From assembly GCA_024640315.1 (NCBI GenBank), contig JAHEFF010000003.1, positions 1 through 64,000 of the forward strand: a stretch of DNA of 64,000 bases, read 5' to 3'. The stretch is from Woeseiaceae bacterium. GTDB taxonomy: Bacteria; Pseudomonadota; Gammaproteobacteria; Steroidobacterales; Woeseiaceae. The notes under the pieces are model-generated. The model searched no databases and was not told the origin of the DNA. It worked only from the letters and a program-made list of their open reading frames with translations. The translations under genes and the position numbers were made by a program. Shown here one piece after another: positions 9,155 through 17,011 of this stretch (position 1 is its first letter; each line of letters begins with the position of its first letter).

Positions 9155-9447
9155 GGGTGACTCCAGCGGTCGTTCCCGTCACGCTGCCTCCAGAATTCAT
9201 ACTCTCGGCGACTGCCAGAGTAGATCAGCGGCTTCTCTTTGAGCAGCATGGTTGCACCAATATAGATTATTACCGCCCCCCAGAAAAACAGGGCCAGGCA
9301 TATCACTGCAATGAGTCGAACGGTCCCCGTACAGAAGTTGAAGCGTTCCGCAATACCTGCACAGACGCCGAAAATCCAGCCGTTTTCCCTGTCGCGGTAT
9401 AGCCCGCGCAACGGTCCATAATCCAGATTCCAGGTCTCTCGGCTCAT
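9151..9447 (-). CDS. pspC: PspC-domain envelope stress protein (proximal copy)
   Basis: A 98-residue PspC-domain protein: GLYRDRENGWIFGVCAGIAE near residues 15-34, then a hydrophobic stretch (about 43-68), then a short polar tail. It is the shorter of two tandem PspC copies, without the long coiled-coil tail of its neighbour. It overlaps pspB upstream and the second pspC-like gene downstream by 4 bp each. I infer inner-membrane sensing together with PspB. Confidence 0.85.
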   Translation of the reverse strand: MSRETWNLDYGPLRGLYRDRENGWIFGVCAGIAERFNFCTGTVRLIAVICLALFFWGAVIIYIGATMLLKEKPLIYSGSRREYEFWRQRDGNDRWSHP

Positions 9448-9683
9448 AATTTTCTCCTCCAGTCTGGCAGTTCACTATCGAGAATGGTTTCGAGGCTTTC
9501 CAGTCTCTGCTCTAGTCGCTGAGACAGCGTCCACAGGTCCTCGAGCATTTCTTCGTCCCCTCCCGATATTTCGCGTGACTGCTTCCATTTTGTTATGAAA
9601 TGCAAAACGATAAACAGCGGCGCCGGAATTAATAAGAAGACGATTAGCGCAATCGTCAAAAGCTGATCAATGCCAAATCCCAA
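9444..9683 (-). CDS. pspB: Phage shock protein B
   Basis: A 79-residue PspB: an N-terminal transmembrane helix (about 8-30), the KWKQSRE basic boundary and a C-terminal amphipathic segment (RLEQRLESLETILD). PspB works with PspC to release PspF from PspA under membrane stress. The start is TTG at 9683, directly after the pspA stop TAG, with GGAG nine bases upstream. Order and size match pspA-pspB-pspC of other gammaproteobacteria. Confidence 0.88.
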   Translation of the reverse strand: MGFGIDQLLTIALIVFLLIPAPLFIVLHFITKWKQSREISGGDEEMLEDLWTLSQRLEQRLESLETILDSELPDWRRKL

Positions 9684-10370
9684 CTACTTGGTCTCCGTTG
9701 TGGCGCCCGCGCCGGGTGACACACGCCTCTTGAGTTCATCCAGCTCCCTGGCAATCGATTCTTCTGCCTCCAGGCCCGCGAATTCGTGATTCAGATCCTT
9801 CGGTAATCCGAGATCGTAGGCTTCGATGCGGCCCTCGACATCGTCAATGCGGCGCGTGTATTGCTCGAATCGAATCATGGCATCGTCTATTTTATAGTCG
9901 TGAATCTTCTTCCTTACCGCCAGGCGGCTATTGGCGGTCTTGTGCCGTGCGAGTAGCGCCTTCTGTCGAGTCTTCGCATCGTCGAGTTTCTTCTCCAGTC
10001 TTGAGATATCGTGGTTTAATTTTGCGAGGCCTTCGTCAACTGCCGAATAGTCTGCCCGAATGATTTCAGCTGCGGATGACGCCCTCGATTTCTCCACAAG
10101 CGCTGCCTTTGCCAGGTCCTCGCGTCCTTTTCGCAGCGCCAGCTCGGCCTTCGAATCCCAATCGTCCTGTTCGCGCTCGAGGTGCTCCAGTTTGCGATTG
10201 AGATCCTTCTTGTCTGCTATTGATCGTGCAGCGGCAGAGCGTACCTCCACCAGCGTGTCTTCCATTTCCTGGATCATCAGCCGCACGATTTTCTCCGGGT
10301 CTTCAGCTTTATCGAGAATCGCGTTGATATTCGAATTCACGATGTCGCTGAATCTCGTAAATATGCCCAT
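9684..10370 (-). CDS. pspA: Phage shock protein A
   Basis: A 228-residue PspA/IM30 family protein. It binds stressed inner membrane as an oligomer and, in the absence of stress, inhibits PspF. Evidence is the N-terminal amphipathic stretch MGIFTRFSDIVNSNI, the PEKIVRLMIQEMEDTL segment near residue 25, and long alpha-helical coiled coil to the C-terminus. The start at 10370 is preferred over an ATG seven codons upstream because GAGAGGA lies at proper spacing before it and the protein then begins like known PspA. It is the first gene of the psp operon behind a sigma-54-type promoter. Confidence 0.95.
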   Translation of the reverse strand: MGIFTRFSDIVNSNINAILDKAEDPEKIVRLMIQEMEDTLVEVRSAAARSIADKKDLNRKLEHLEREQDDWDSKAELALRKGREDLAKAALVEKSRASSAAEIIRADYSAVDEGLAKLNHDISRLEKKLDDAKTRQKALLARHKTANSRLAVRKKIHDYKIDDAMIRFEQYTRRIDDVEGRIEAYDLGLPKDLNHEFAGLEAEESIARELDELKRRVSPGAGATTETK

Positions 10371-10419
10371 TGGTTCATCCTCTCTCTGCATAGGGTTTCT
10401 TTCAGGTCACTATAGTTAC

Positions 10420-10436
10420 TGCAGCATCCATGCCAA
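10420..10436 (-). promoter_or_regulatory. Sigma-54 (-24/-12) promoter of pspA
   Basis: Read on the minus strand, the site is TGGCATGGATGCTGCAG: GG at 10434-10433 and GC at 10422-10421 with exactly ten bases between, as sigma-54 promoters need. Predicted transcription starts near 10410, about 40 bases before the pspA ATG. The divergently encoded activator is PspF, a sigma-54 enhancer-binding protein, which makes this assignment coherent. Confidence 0.8.
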
Positions 10437-10518
10437 CTCCCTCTATTATGAGTAAGGCATTGTTTCTATAAGATATTCTGGTACCACCGGTGCCAATGGC
10501 GACAATTTCATTTGATCA

Positions 10519-10550
10519 TTTTTGCTAATAATTTGTTTTTTTCGCTAAGT
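10519..10550. promoter_or_regulatory. Possible PspF upstream activating sites
   Basis: Two copies of GCTAA, each preceded by a run of T, lie at 10524-10528 and 10544-10548. They are 20 bp apart, about two helical turns, and about 90-110 bp upstream of the pspA -24 element, the usual distance for enhancer sites. They also cover the pspF leader, consistent with autoregulation. Assignment to PspF is inference from position and repetition. Confidence 0.4.
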
Positions 10551-10567
10551 TTTGGTTTATTTGGTCA

Positions 10568-11596
10568 ATGTCTTCAGATCGCCCAACACAACACATCATC
10601 GGCGAGGCGCCTGCGTTCCTCGAGATGCTTGAGCACGTCTCACGCGCGGCACCCCTGAACAAATCCGTGCTCGTTGTCGGCGAGCGCGGTACCGGCAAGG
10701 AATTGATCGCTTCAAGACTTCACTTTCTGTCGAAACGCTGGGAACAGCCGCTGGTCAAGGTCAACTGCGCAGCGCTGACGGAGTCGATTCTTGAGTCGGA
10801 GTTATTCGGTCATGAGGCCGGTGCATTTACGGGGGCGGCCCGAACGCATATTGGGCATTTCGAAAGAGCCGACGGCGGCACGCTGGTGCTCGATGAGCTC
10901 GCGATGATTTCGCTCAGAATGCAGGAAAAGATTCTTCGGGTGATCGAATACGGCGAGTTGCAGCGCGTCGGAGGGAGTGAAACGATTTCGGTCGATGTCC
11001 GAATTGCAGGGTCGACCAACTCCGATCTTCAGGCGCTAACGAAAGAGGGGCGGTTTCGTGAGGACCTTCTGGACCGCCTGGCATTTGACGTGATCACTAT
11101 CCCACCACTGCGCGAACGCGTCGAAGATATTTTGCCGCTTGCCTACGCCTTCGCAATGAATATGGTCAGCGAACTCGACCTGCCATTGTTTCCGGGCTTC
11201 GGTGTTCGCGCATCGTCGGCTTTGTTGCGTCACGACTGGCCGGGCAACGTTCGCGAACTTAAGAATGCAGTGGAGCGATCGGTGTACCGCCTCAAGGACA
11301 AGAGCCGACAAATCACGGAGATCGCGTTTGATCCCTTTGACTCTCCCTATCGGCTGCGCGAGTCACGCCGCCCTGTATCGGAAGCGCCTGATCCGGCCGC
11401 TGCCGGCCATCGGCATGTGTTGCCGGTCAATTTGAGCGACAGAATGAAGAGCCTCGAGAAGGATCTCGTCGACGCAGCGTTGCGGCGTGCAAAATTCAAT
11501 CAACGCGTCGCCGCAGATCTTTTGGGTCTGACTTACCACCAGCTGCGTGGCAAAATCCGTAAACATGAACTTGACGTCAGGAAGCCTGCGTCCTGA
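10568..11596 (+). CDS. pspF: Phage shock operon transcriptional activator
   Basis: A 342-residue sigma-54 enhancer-binding protein without an N-terminal receiver domain, as expected for PspF. The AAA+ domain (about 8-240) has Walker A GERGTGKE near residue 38, the sigma-54 contact loop GAFTGA near residue 87, Walker B GGTLVLDEL near residue 105 and the arginine-finger region. A Fis-type helix-turn-helix (NQRVAADLLGLTYHQLRGKI) ends the protein. It diverges from pspA across about 200 bp holding the sigma-54 promoter. No clear Shine-Dalgarno precedes the ATG, suggesting low expression. Confidence 0.93.
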   Translation: MSSDRPTQHIIGEAPAFLEMLEHVSRAAPLNKSVLVVGERGTGKELIASRLHFLSKRWEQPLVKVNCAALTESILESELFGHEAGAFTGAARTHIGHFERADGGTLVLDELAMISLRMQEKILRVIEYGELQRVGGSETISVDVRIAGSTNSDLQALTKEGRFREDLLDRLAFDVITIPPLRERVEDILPLAYAFAMNMVSELDLPLFPGFGVRASSALLRHDWPGNVRELKNAVERSVYRLKDKSRQITEIAFDPFDSPYRLRESRRPVSEAPDPAAAGHRHVLPVNLSDRMKSLEKDLVDAALRRAKFNQRVAADLLGLTYHQLRGKIRKHELDVRKPAS

Positions 11597-11599
11597 CGT

Positions 11600-12520
11600 T
11601 TAGCTCTCATCCCTGTATCTGCGAACGTAAATCGCAGCTGCAGTGAACAAACCGCAGACGATGATTCCAAGCCACAATTGTGGGTCACTCAGAAAGCCGC
11701 CGAGATCCATTAGTGACATCAGGCTGAGCTTCGCTTCTGCGAGCCTGGCGAATTCGTCACCCTCCTGAAAAAGGATCTCCATATTATCCAGGCCGACAAA
11801 CAGCGGCATCTTCACCGAACGAACGAAAAACGTTTCGGCAAATACGGCACTGTCGAACAGAATCTTCTCCAGCAGTGGGAGCATGACAATCGGCAGTGCA
11901 GCCATCAGCAGCGGAGATCGTTTCGTGAAAGCCGATACGAACAGAAACCAGCCGATGAATGGCGACAACCACAACGGCAGCGCGAGGAGAAAGACCAGGG
12001 TGGCTGTCCAGTTATCAACAAACGGAGCCGCCGACCAGATCAGGTGCCATACGCTTCCACCGCGCAAATCAACCCAGATGGTGACATTGAGGAGCACGAA
12101 CAGGTGAGTTGCCGCAATGATTATGAATGTCACCAGCGGAATTACGAACATTGCAGTCAGCAATTTCGACAAGACTGTTTCAAAATCAGAGCAGGGAATT
12201 GAACGCCAGAACAAAATGCTGCGGTCTTTTCTTTCCGCATAAAGAGAATCAAGCGAGTAGAAAATCGTCAGAATCCACATCGCAAAAACGAACGTGCTGG
12301 ACACCGCGATCATGAGTCCCGACAGGGCAGCGGACCGCGCGTTATCTGGCATATTCGTTGCGCCGAGAATCCCGATGTCGACGTGTTCCATTTGCCCGAT
12401 CGAGACTTGCCCCGTCAAAGACGTAAGCACCATTAATACTGCGACGATGACCGGAACGAAGAAAATCGCCCTGTGCTCCCAGAATTCGCGACGCAGGAGT
12501 GCAATCTGGTTCCGAATCAT
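11600..12520 (-). CDS. ABC-2 type exporter permease
   Basis: A 306-residue membrane protein with about six hydrophobic segments: after a basic N-terminus (RNQIALLRREFWEH), near residues 18-40, 70-92, 112-135, 160-190, 195-215 and 280-298. It pairs with the ATPase immediately upstream, which it overlaps in ATGA, so the two form an ABC exporter. The substrate is unknown. In YtrA-type loci, such exporters often respond to cell-wall-active compounds, but this is only a contextual suggestion. Confidence 0.8.
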   Translation of the reverse strand: MIRNQIALLRREFWEHRAIFFVPVIVAVLMVLTSLTGQVSIGQMEHVDIGILGATNMPDNARSAALSGLMIAVSSTFVFAMWILTIFYSLDSLYAERKDRSILFWRSIPCSDFETVLSKLLTAMFVIPLVTFIIIAATHLFVLLNVTIWVDLRGGSVWHLIWSAAPFVDNWTATLVFLLALPLWLSPFIGWFLFVSAFTKRSPLLMAALPIVMLPLLEKILFDSAVFAETFFVRSVKMPLFVGLDNMEILFQEGDEFARLAEAKLSLMSLMDLGGFLSDPQLWLGIIVCGLFTAAAIYVRRYRDES

Positions 12521-13374
12521 GCCGACCCTCCCTTAACCTTGGCCACGAACAGATCTGCGATATCCGGCGTCCGAAGTTCACCGAGGCCGGTTAGCTGGTC
12601 ACGATCGACACCCTCGAAAGTGAAGACCTTCTTGCCGAAAACCTCTCTCTCATAAATGGGACTGAACTGCTGCGCTTTGGCAGCGTTGTCGCCTGATGTA
12701 AGCAATTCGACATAGCGTTCCGGAATGTCATCCATTTTGGCATCCAGAACCACTTTTCCATGGTTGATAAACATGACGTCGGTCAGCAGGTTCTCGATTT
12801 CCTCGACCTGGTGCGTCGTAATGATGATGGTTCGTTCTCCGTCAAAATAATCATTCAGGAGATTGCCGTAAAACTCCTTGCGAAAAATAATATCCAAACC
12901 AATCGTTGGCTCATCCAGAACGAGCAGTTTGGCGTCAATCGCAGTGATTATTGACAGGTGCAGCTGCGTGACCATGCCCTTAGACAGTTGGCGCACCTTT
13001 GATTTCGAATTAATGTCCGTCTTTGCGAGAAGCTCCTCAGCGCGGGACCTGGAAAACCTGGGATGAACCGATTCCAAAAAATCGAGAAGCTGATCGACGC
13101 GGATCCATCGTGGCAGAACAGCAACGTCCGCAATGAAACAAATGTTTTGCATCAGCTCCCTGCGCTGACGAAACGGATCGAGACCCAGGACAGACAGACT
13201 TCCCTGGCAGTCGGTCAAACCGAGCATGGCTTTGAGCAATGTAGTCTTGCCCGCGCCATTCGGGCCTATCAGGCCCATGATTCTGCCCTTTTCGATATCG
13301 AAGCTAACATCGTCTACGGCATGCAAGGCACCGAACGACTTCGACACATTTCGGGCGCTGACAAGGCTAGTCAT
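12517..13374 (-). CDS. ABC transporter ATP-binding protein (GntR-linked)
   Basis: A 285-residue nucleotide-binding subunit. Walker A is GPNGAGKT near residue 38, the signature is degenerate (QLSKGM instead of LSGGQ), and Walker B is LLVLDEPTIGLD near residue 155. The start at 13374 gives MTSLVSARNVSKSFG, normal for the family, and overlaps the repressor gene stop by 8 bp; a start 17 codons further upstream would lie deeper inside the repressor gene and is less likely. It energises the ABC-2 permease encoded next. Confidence 0.88.
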   Translation of the reverse strand: MTSLVSARNVSKSFGALHAVDDVSFDIEKGRIMGLIGPNGAGKTTLLKAMLGLTDCQGSLSVLGLDPFRQRRELMQNICFIADVAVLPRWIRVDQLLDFLESVHPRFSRSRAEELLAKTDINSKSKVRQLSKGMVTQLHLSIITAIDAKLLVLDEPTIGLDIIFRKEFYGNLLNDYFDGERTIIITTHQVEEIENLLTDVMFINHGKVVLDAKMDDIPERYVELLTSGDNAAKAQQFSPIYEREVFGKKVFTFEGVDRDQLTGLGELRTPDIADLFVAKVKGGSA

Positions 13375-13747
13375 TCTTATCCCCTTTACCAGGCTTACCG
13401 ACATCCTTGAGCAGGTCTTCTGCACTCAGCCCCAGCCGCTCAATTGTCGCCGAGACGATCGGCCATTCTTTTTCAATAAAACGCCGCCTTTCGTCCTTCA
13501 GGAGTTTTACGCGCGCTCCGTCATTGACGAACATCCCGCGTCCCCTTTTCTTTTCGACGAGCCCCTCATCAACAAGCTCCTGATAACCTTTGAGAACTGT
13601 CAGGGGGTTTAGCCGATATTCCGCTGCGACATTTCGCACTGACGGTAAGGCATCACCATCGCCGAGGACACCCTCCAGAATCATCGCAACTACGCGGTCG
13701 CGCAGCTGGCGATAAATCGGGAGGTCTTCATTCCACTTGGGGTCCAT
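13367..13747 (-). CDS. GntR-family repressor, YtrA subfamily
   Basis: A 126-residue regulator. An N-terminal winged helix-turn-helix (LPSVRNVAAEYRLNPLTVLK near residues 35-54, then GLVEKKRGRGMFV) is followed by a short helical tail. This size and the linked ABC exporter define the YtrA subfamily. It sits in the middle of its operon, and a perfect palindrome overlapping the operon promoter (14295-14316) is the probable binding site, so autorepression is likely. Confidence 0.88.
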   Translation of the reverse strand: MDPKWNEDLPIYRQLRDRVVAMILEGVLGDGDALPSVRNVAAEYRLNPLTVLKGYQELVDEGLVEKKRGRGMFVNDGARVKLLKDERRRFIEKEWPIVSATIERLGLSAEDLLKDVGKPGKGDKND

Positions 13748-13764
13748 TAAATTCCGGTCCTTTA

Positions 13765-13923
13765 TTACGTCTTGCTTTGTCCGGCAACATGCGCCGGAAT
13801 TTCACCGGCAACACGTTCGGAAATGGTAACAGGACGAAGCACCAGTTCACCGTAGGAAAGCAGCGGATTCCATGACAGAAGATAAGCGGCGAAACGCTGC
13901 CTTATTGAAACCAGATTAGTCAT
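13765..13923 (-). CDS. Small 52-residue ORF in the GntR/ABC operon
   Basis: Between the 104-residue gene and the repressor gene lies an ATG at 13923 preceded by AAAGGAGG seven bases upstream, a near-perfect ribosome-binding site that overlaps the preceding stop. The frame runs 52 codons to TAA at 13765. The product starts MTNLVSIRQRFAAYLLSW and ends HVAGQSKT, with no clear transmembrane helix and no family I recognise. The strong ribosome-binding site and tight fit between two genes are the case for translation. Confidence 0.6.
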   Translation of the reverse strand: MTNLVSIRQRFAAYLLSWNPLLSYGELVLRPVTISERVAGEIPAHVAGQSKT

Positions 13924-13936
13924 ATCGAATCCTCCT

Positions 13937-14251
13937 TTACTGCTTCAAAGATCGTGGTGCAGATTCATTTTCGCCATTGATTGAAGAACGACCGGCATCG
14001 TTACCGAGATCAACTTCAATTTGCAGCTTCAACATTGATTCGAGAACGTTTGGCAGGTCATCCAGGTTTTCTTTGAGCAACTTGCCAGTAACCACGATAT
14101 GCATGGATGCCGCCGACATTGGTGCCGGTACCGCCTTCATATCGGCGGGCAGGTTTGCCCGGGCCTGTCCGGTTATCAAAGCGGCTGCAAACAGCAAAAG
14201 AACCGAAACCGGGATCCAGCCACTGGTCATTTGAATAAACTTCTTGCTCAT
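13937..14251 (-). CDS. Small signal-peptide protein heading the GntR/ABC operon
   Basis: A 104-residue protein with a hydrophobic N-terminal segment (about 12-30, IPVSVLLLFAAALITGQARA) that may be a signal peptide or anchor. The rest (about 33-104) is polar, with ASMHIVVTGKLLKENLDDLP, and has no family I recognise. It is the first gene after the palindromic operator, followed closely by the 52-residue ORF, repressor and exporter, so it probably shares their inducing signal. Confidence 0.55.
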   Translation of the reverse strand: MSKKFIQMTSGWIPVSVLLLFAAALITGQARANLPADMKAVPAPMSAASMHIVVTGKLLKENLDDLPNVLESMLKLQIEVDLGNDAGRSSINGENESAPRSLKQ

Positions 14252-14294
14252 CGTCTTTTCGCCAGGATTCCCTGACCCTCAATTAAGTGACGTA

Positions 14295-14334
14295 GTGTTA
14301 TAGTTGACTATAACACCATATTGGCTAATTGCAA
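14295..14334 (-). promoter_or_regulatory. Promoter with perfect palindromic operator of the GntR/ABC operon
   Basis: A perfect 22 bp inverted repeat occupies 14295-14316 (arm GTGTTATAGT, 2 bp spacer, arm ACTATAACAC). On the minus strand, a -35-like TTGCAA (14334-14329) and -10-like TATAGT (14312-14307) are 16 bp apart, and the -10 lies inside the palindrome. Occupation by a dimeric repressor would block the promoter. The operon encodes a YtrA-type GntR regulator, the obvious candidate. Confidence 0.7.
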
Positions 14335-14609
14335 GCAACCCGCAAAAAAACCCCGCGCGGTCGTTTGATCCGTTTAATTACCTGGTCGAATACCATATTT
14401 ATTATTTAAATCAGTGACATATAGGGTGTTCGAAGAGACATTTCCGGTGCCTGCTCGACGCGCCAGGGGCCTGGGAAAGATCGAAATTGTCCAATCGCGC
14501 CATAAAATCGGCGGATTCCAGAGACCATAAGATGACTTTGCTGAGCACCACTGCGGACTATCCCGACACTGCGCTTTGCGGCCGCAACCGCGTCGCTTAT
14601 GCTCGCCGC

Positions 14610-15170
14610 ATGGGCGAACAGCTGGAAGATTCCGCACTAATGCTCCGTTACCGGGAGGGCGACGTTGCTGCCTTCGAGAGTCTCTATCGCAGGCACAACG
14701 ATTCTGTTTTTCGTTACCTGCTCAGATTGTCCCTGAATCGCCATACTGCAGAGGATGTTTTTCAGGAGACGTGGGGCAAGATCATCAGGGCACGCGAGAG
14801 CTACCGGCCGACCGCGAAATTCTCCACCTACCTGTTTCGGGTTGCGCATAACTGTTTCATCGACCATGTCAGACGCAACAAGCGCCACTTGCACGAAACC
14901 AACATAGATCCCGACCTGAGTCCCGCTACTGACCACGAACCTGAGCAAACCACGGAGCGGCTGCTCGCGCGGCAACGTTTGCACGAGTCACTCAGGCAAT
15001 TGCCTGACGAGCAGCGAGATGTGTTTTTGCTATCCGAAGAGGCGGGCTTGTCGATCGATGAAATCGCTCACGTGACCGGCGTAAATCGGGAAACAGCCAA
15101 AAGCCGACTCAGGTACGCAGTCACCAAAATCCGCGCGTCCATGGCAGATGCGGACGCCGGCAATGAATAA
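14610..15170 (+). CDS. ECF-type RNA polymerase sigma factor
   Basis: A 186-residue sigma-70 family ECF factor. Region 2 includes AEDVFQETWGKIIRARESY and FSTYLFRVAHNCFIDHVRRN; region 4 includes LPDEQRDVFLLSEEAGLSID and INRETAKSRLR-like recognition-helix residues (VNRETAKSRLRYAV). The ATG at 14610 puts region 2 about 15 residues in, as usual; in-frame starts at 14532 and 14487 are possible. The membrane protein encoded 15 bp downstream is the likely partner or anti-sigma factor. Confidence 0.88.
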   Translation: MGEQLEDSALMLRYREGDVAAFESLYRRHNDSVFRYLLRLSLNRHTAEDVFQETWGKIIRARESYRPTAKFSTYLFRVAHNCFIDHVRRNKRHLHETNIDPDLSPATDHEPEQTTERLLARQRLHESLRQLPDEQRDVFLLSEEAGLSIDEIAHVTGVNRETAKSRLRYAVTKIRASMADADAGNE

Positions 15171-15185
15171 GCGAACCGGATATTC

Positions 15186-15788
15186 ATGATGAATAACGAC
15201 CTCGAATCCGACCATGGAATGAGTGCTCAGCTATCGTCAGAGTACGGCGCTGTCGCCACGGAATCAGCGCCGGAGAAGCTTGATCGGGCGATACTCAGGC
15301 TGGCTAAGCAAGAGCTGCGGTCCTCAAACGGTGCTGCGTGGAGGGATCGGTGGTATCGCCCGGCTGTATTCGTGGCAACTGTGTCCTTGAGCCTTGCACT
15401 CATCCTGCAATTGAACGAATCATCCTTCCTGGTTTCGCCGGACGGTGTTACCAGTGCGCCTTTGAACGGAATCACGCCGGTACCTGAAAACGCGTTCCAG
15501 GATGCTGCCAGGGCAACCTCACAAAAATTGCGACAAATTGAAGCCGACGCGAAACCCTCCATGTCAGATTCGACATCCCCGATGTCAGTGCCCGAGCGCA
15601 GCGCCGGCACGACTGACGCGGGCACGTTGCTGCCAACGAACGGACATTGCGGCACCGAACAACGCGCGAACATCGAAAGCTGGTGGCGTTGTATAAAGGA
15701 GCTGGAGAGCAAGGGTCTCACGCAGTTCGCGGAGCTCGAGCTACAGGCGCTTCTGCGCGACTACCCACAATTCGTGGCACCCGAGTAG
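15186..15788 (+). CDS. Single-pass membrane protein linked to the ECF sigma factor
   Basis: A 200-residue protein with one transmembrane helix (about 59-77, PAVFVATVSLSLALILQL). The N-terminal 55 residues would be cytoplasmic and the C-terminal 120 periplasmic, with a low-complexity Ser/Thr/Pro region and then a compact segment containing two cysteines (GHCG and WWRCIKELE). Position after a sigma gene and topology suggest an anti-sigma factor, but no zinc-binding anti-sigma motif is visible. I see no named family. Confidence 0.55.
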   Translation: MMNNDLESDHGMSAQLSSEYGAVATESAPEKLDRAILRLAKQELRSSNGAAWRDRWYRPAVFVATVSLSLALILQLNESSFLVSPDGVTSAPLNGITPVPENAFQDAARATSQKLRQIEADAKPSMSDSTSPMSVPERSAGTTDAGTLLPTNGHCGTEQRANIESWWRCIKELESKGLTQFAELELQALLRDYPQFVAPE

Positions 15789-15868
15789 GCGCTGAAATGC
15801 TCACTAGGTAATTCCAACGGGTGCCGATGTCGCCTTCGGGTGCTAGAATCGCGCGCCGTTACCCGTAA

Positions 15869-16873
<1,005 letters not shown>

Positions 16874-16968
16874 GTAGTCGCATCTTGCAGTAAGCATGGG
16901 ATTCAGGTCACGGGTATTTGAGCCATACTCTGGCAGGATGAACCCCTCAGGTGTTAGCCTGCATACGA

Positions 16969-16999
16969 GGCCGGTATTCTTCGCCCGGCCCGTTTTTTT
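16969..16999 (+). terminator. Probable terminator between mdh and fadE
   Basis: GGCCGG at 16969-16974 pairs with CCGGCC at 16985-16990 across a 10-base loop, then CG and seven T residues. It lies only 12 bp before the fadE start, so if it works it ends mdh transcripts, and fadE transcription would have to start upstream and read through or be attenuated here. Confidence 0.6.
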
Positions 17000-17011
17000 G
17001 AGGGAAATTCG

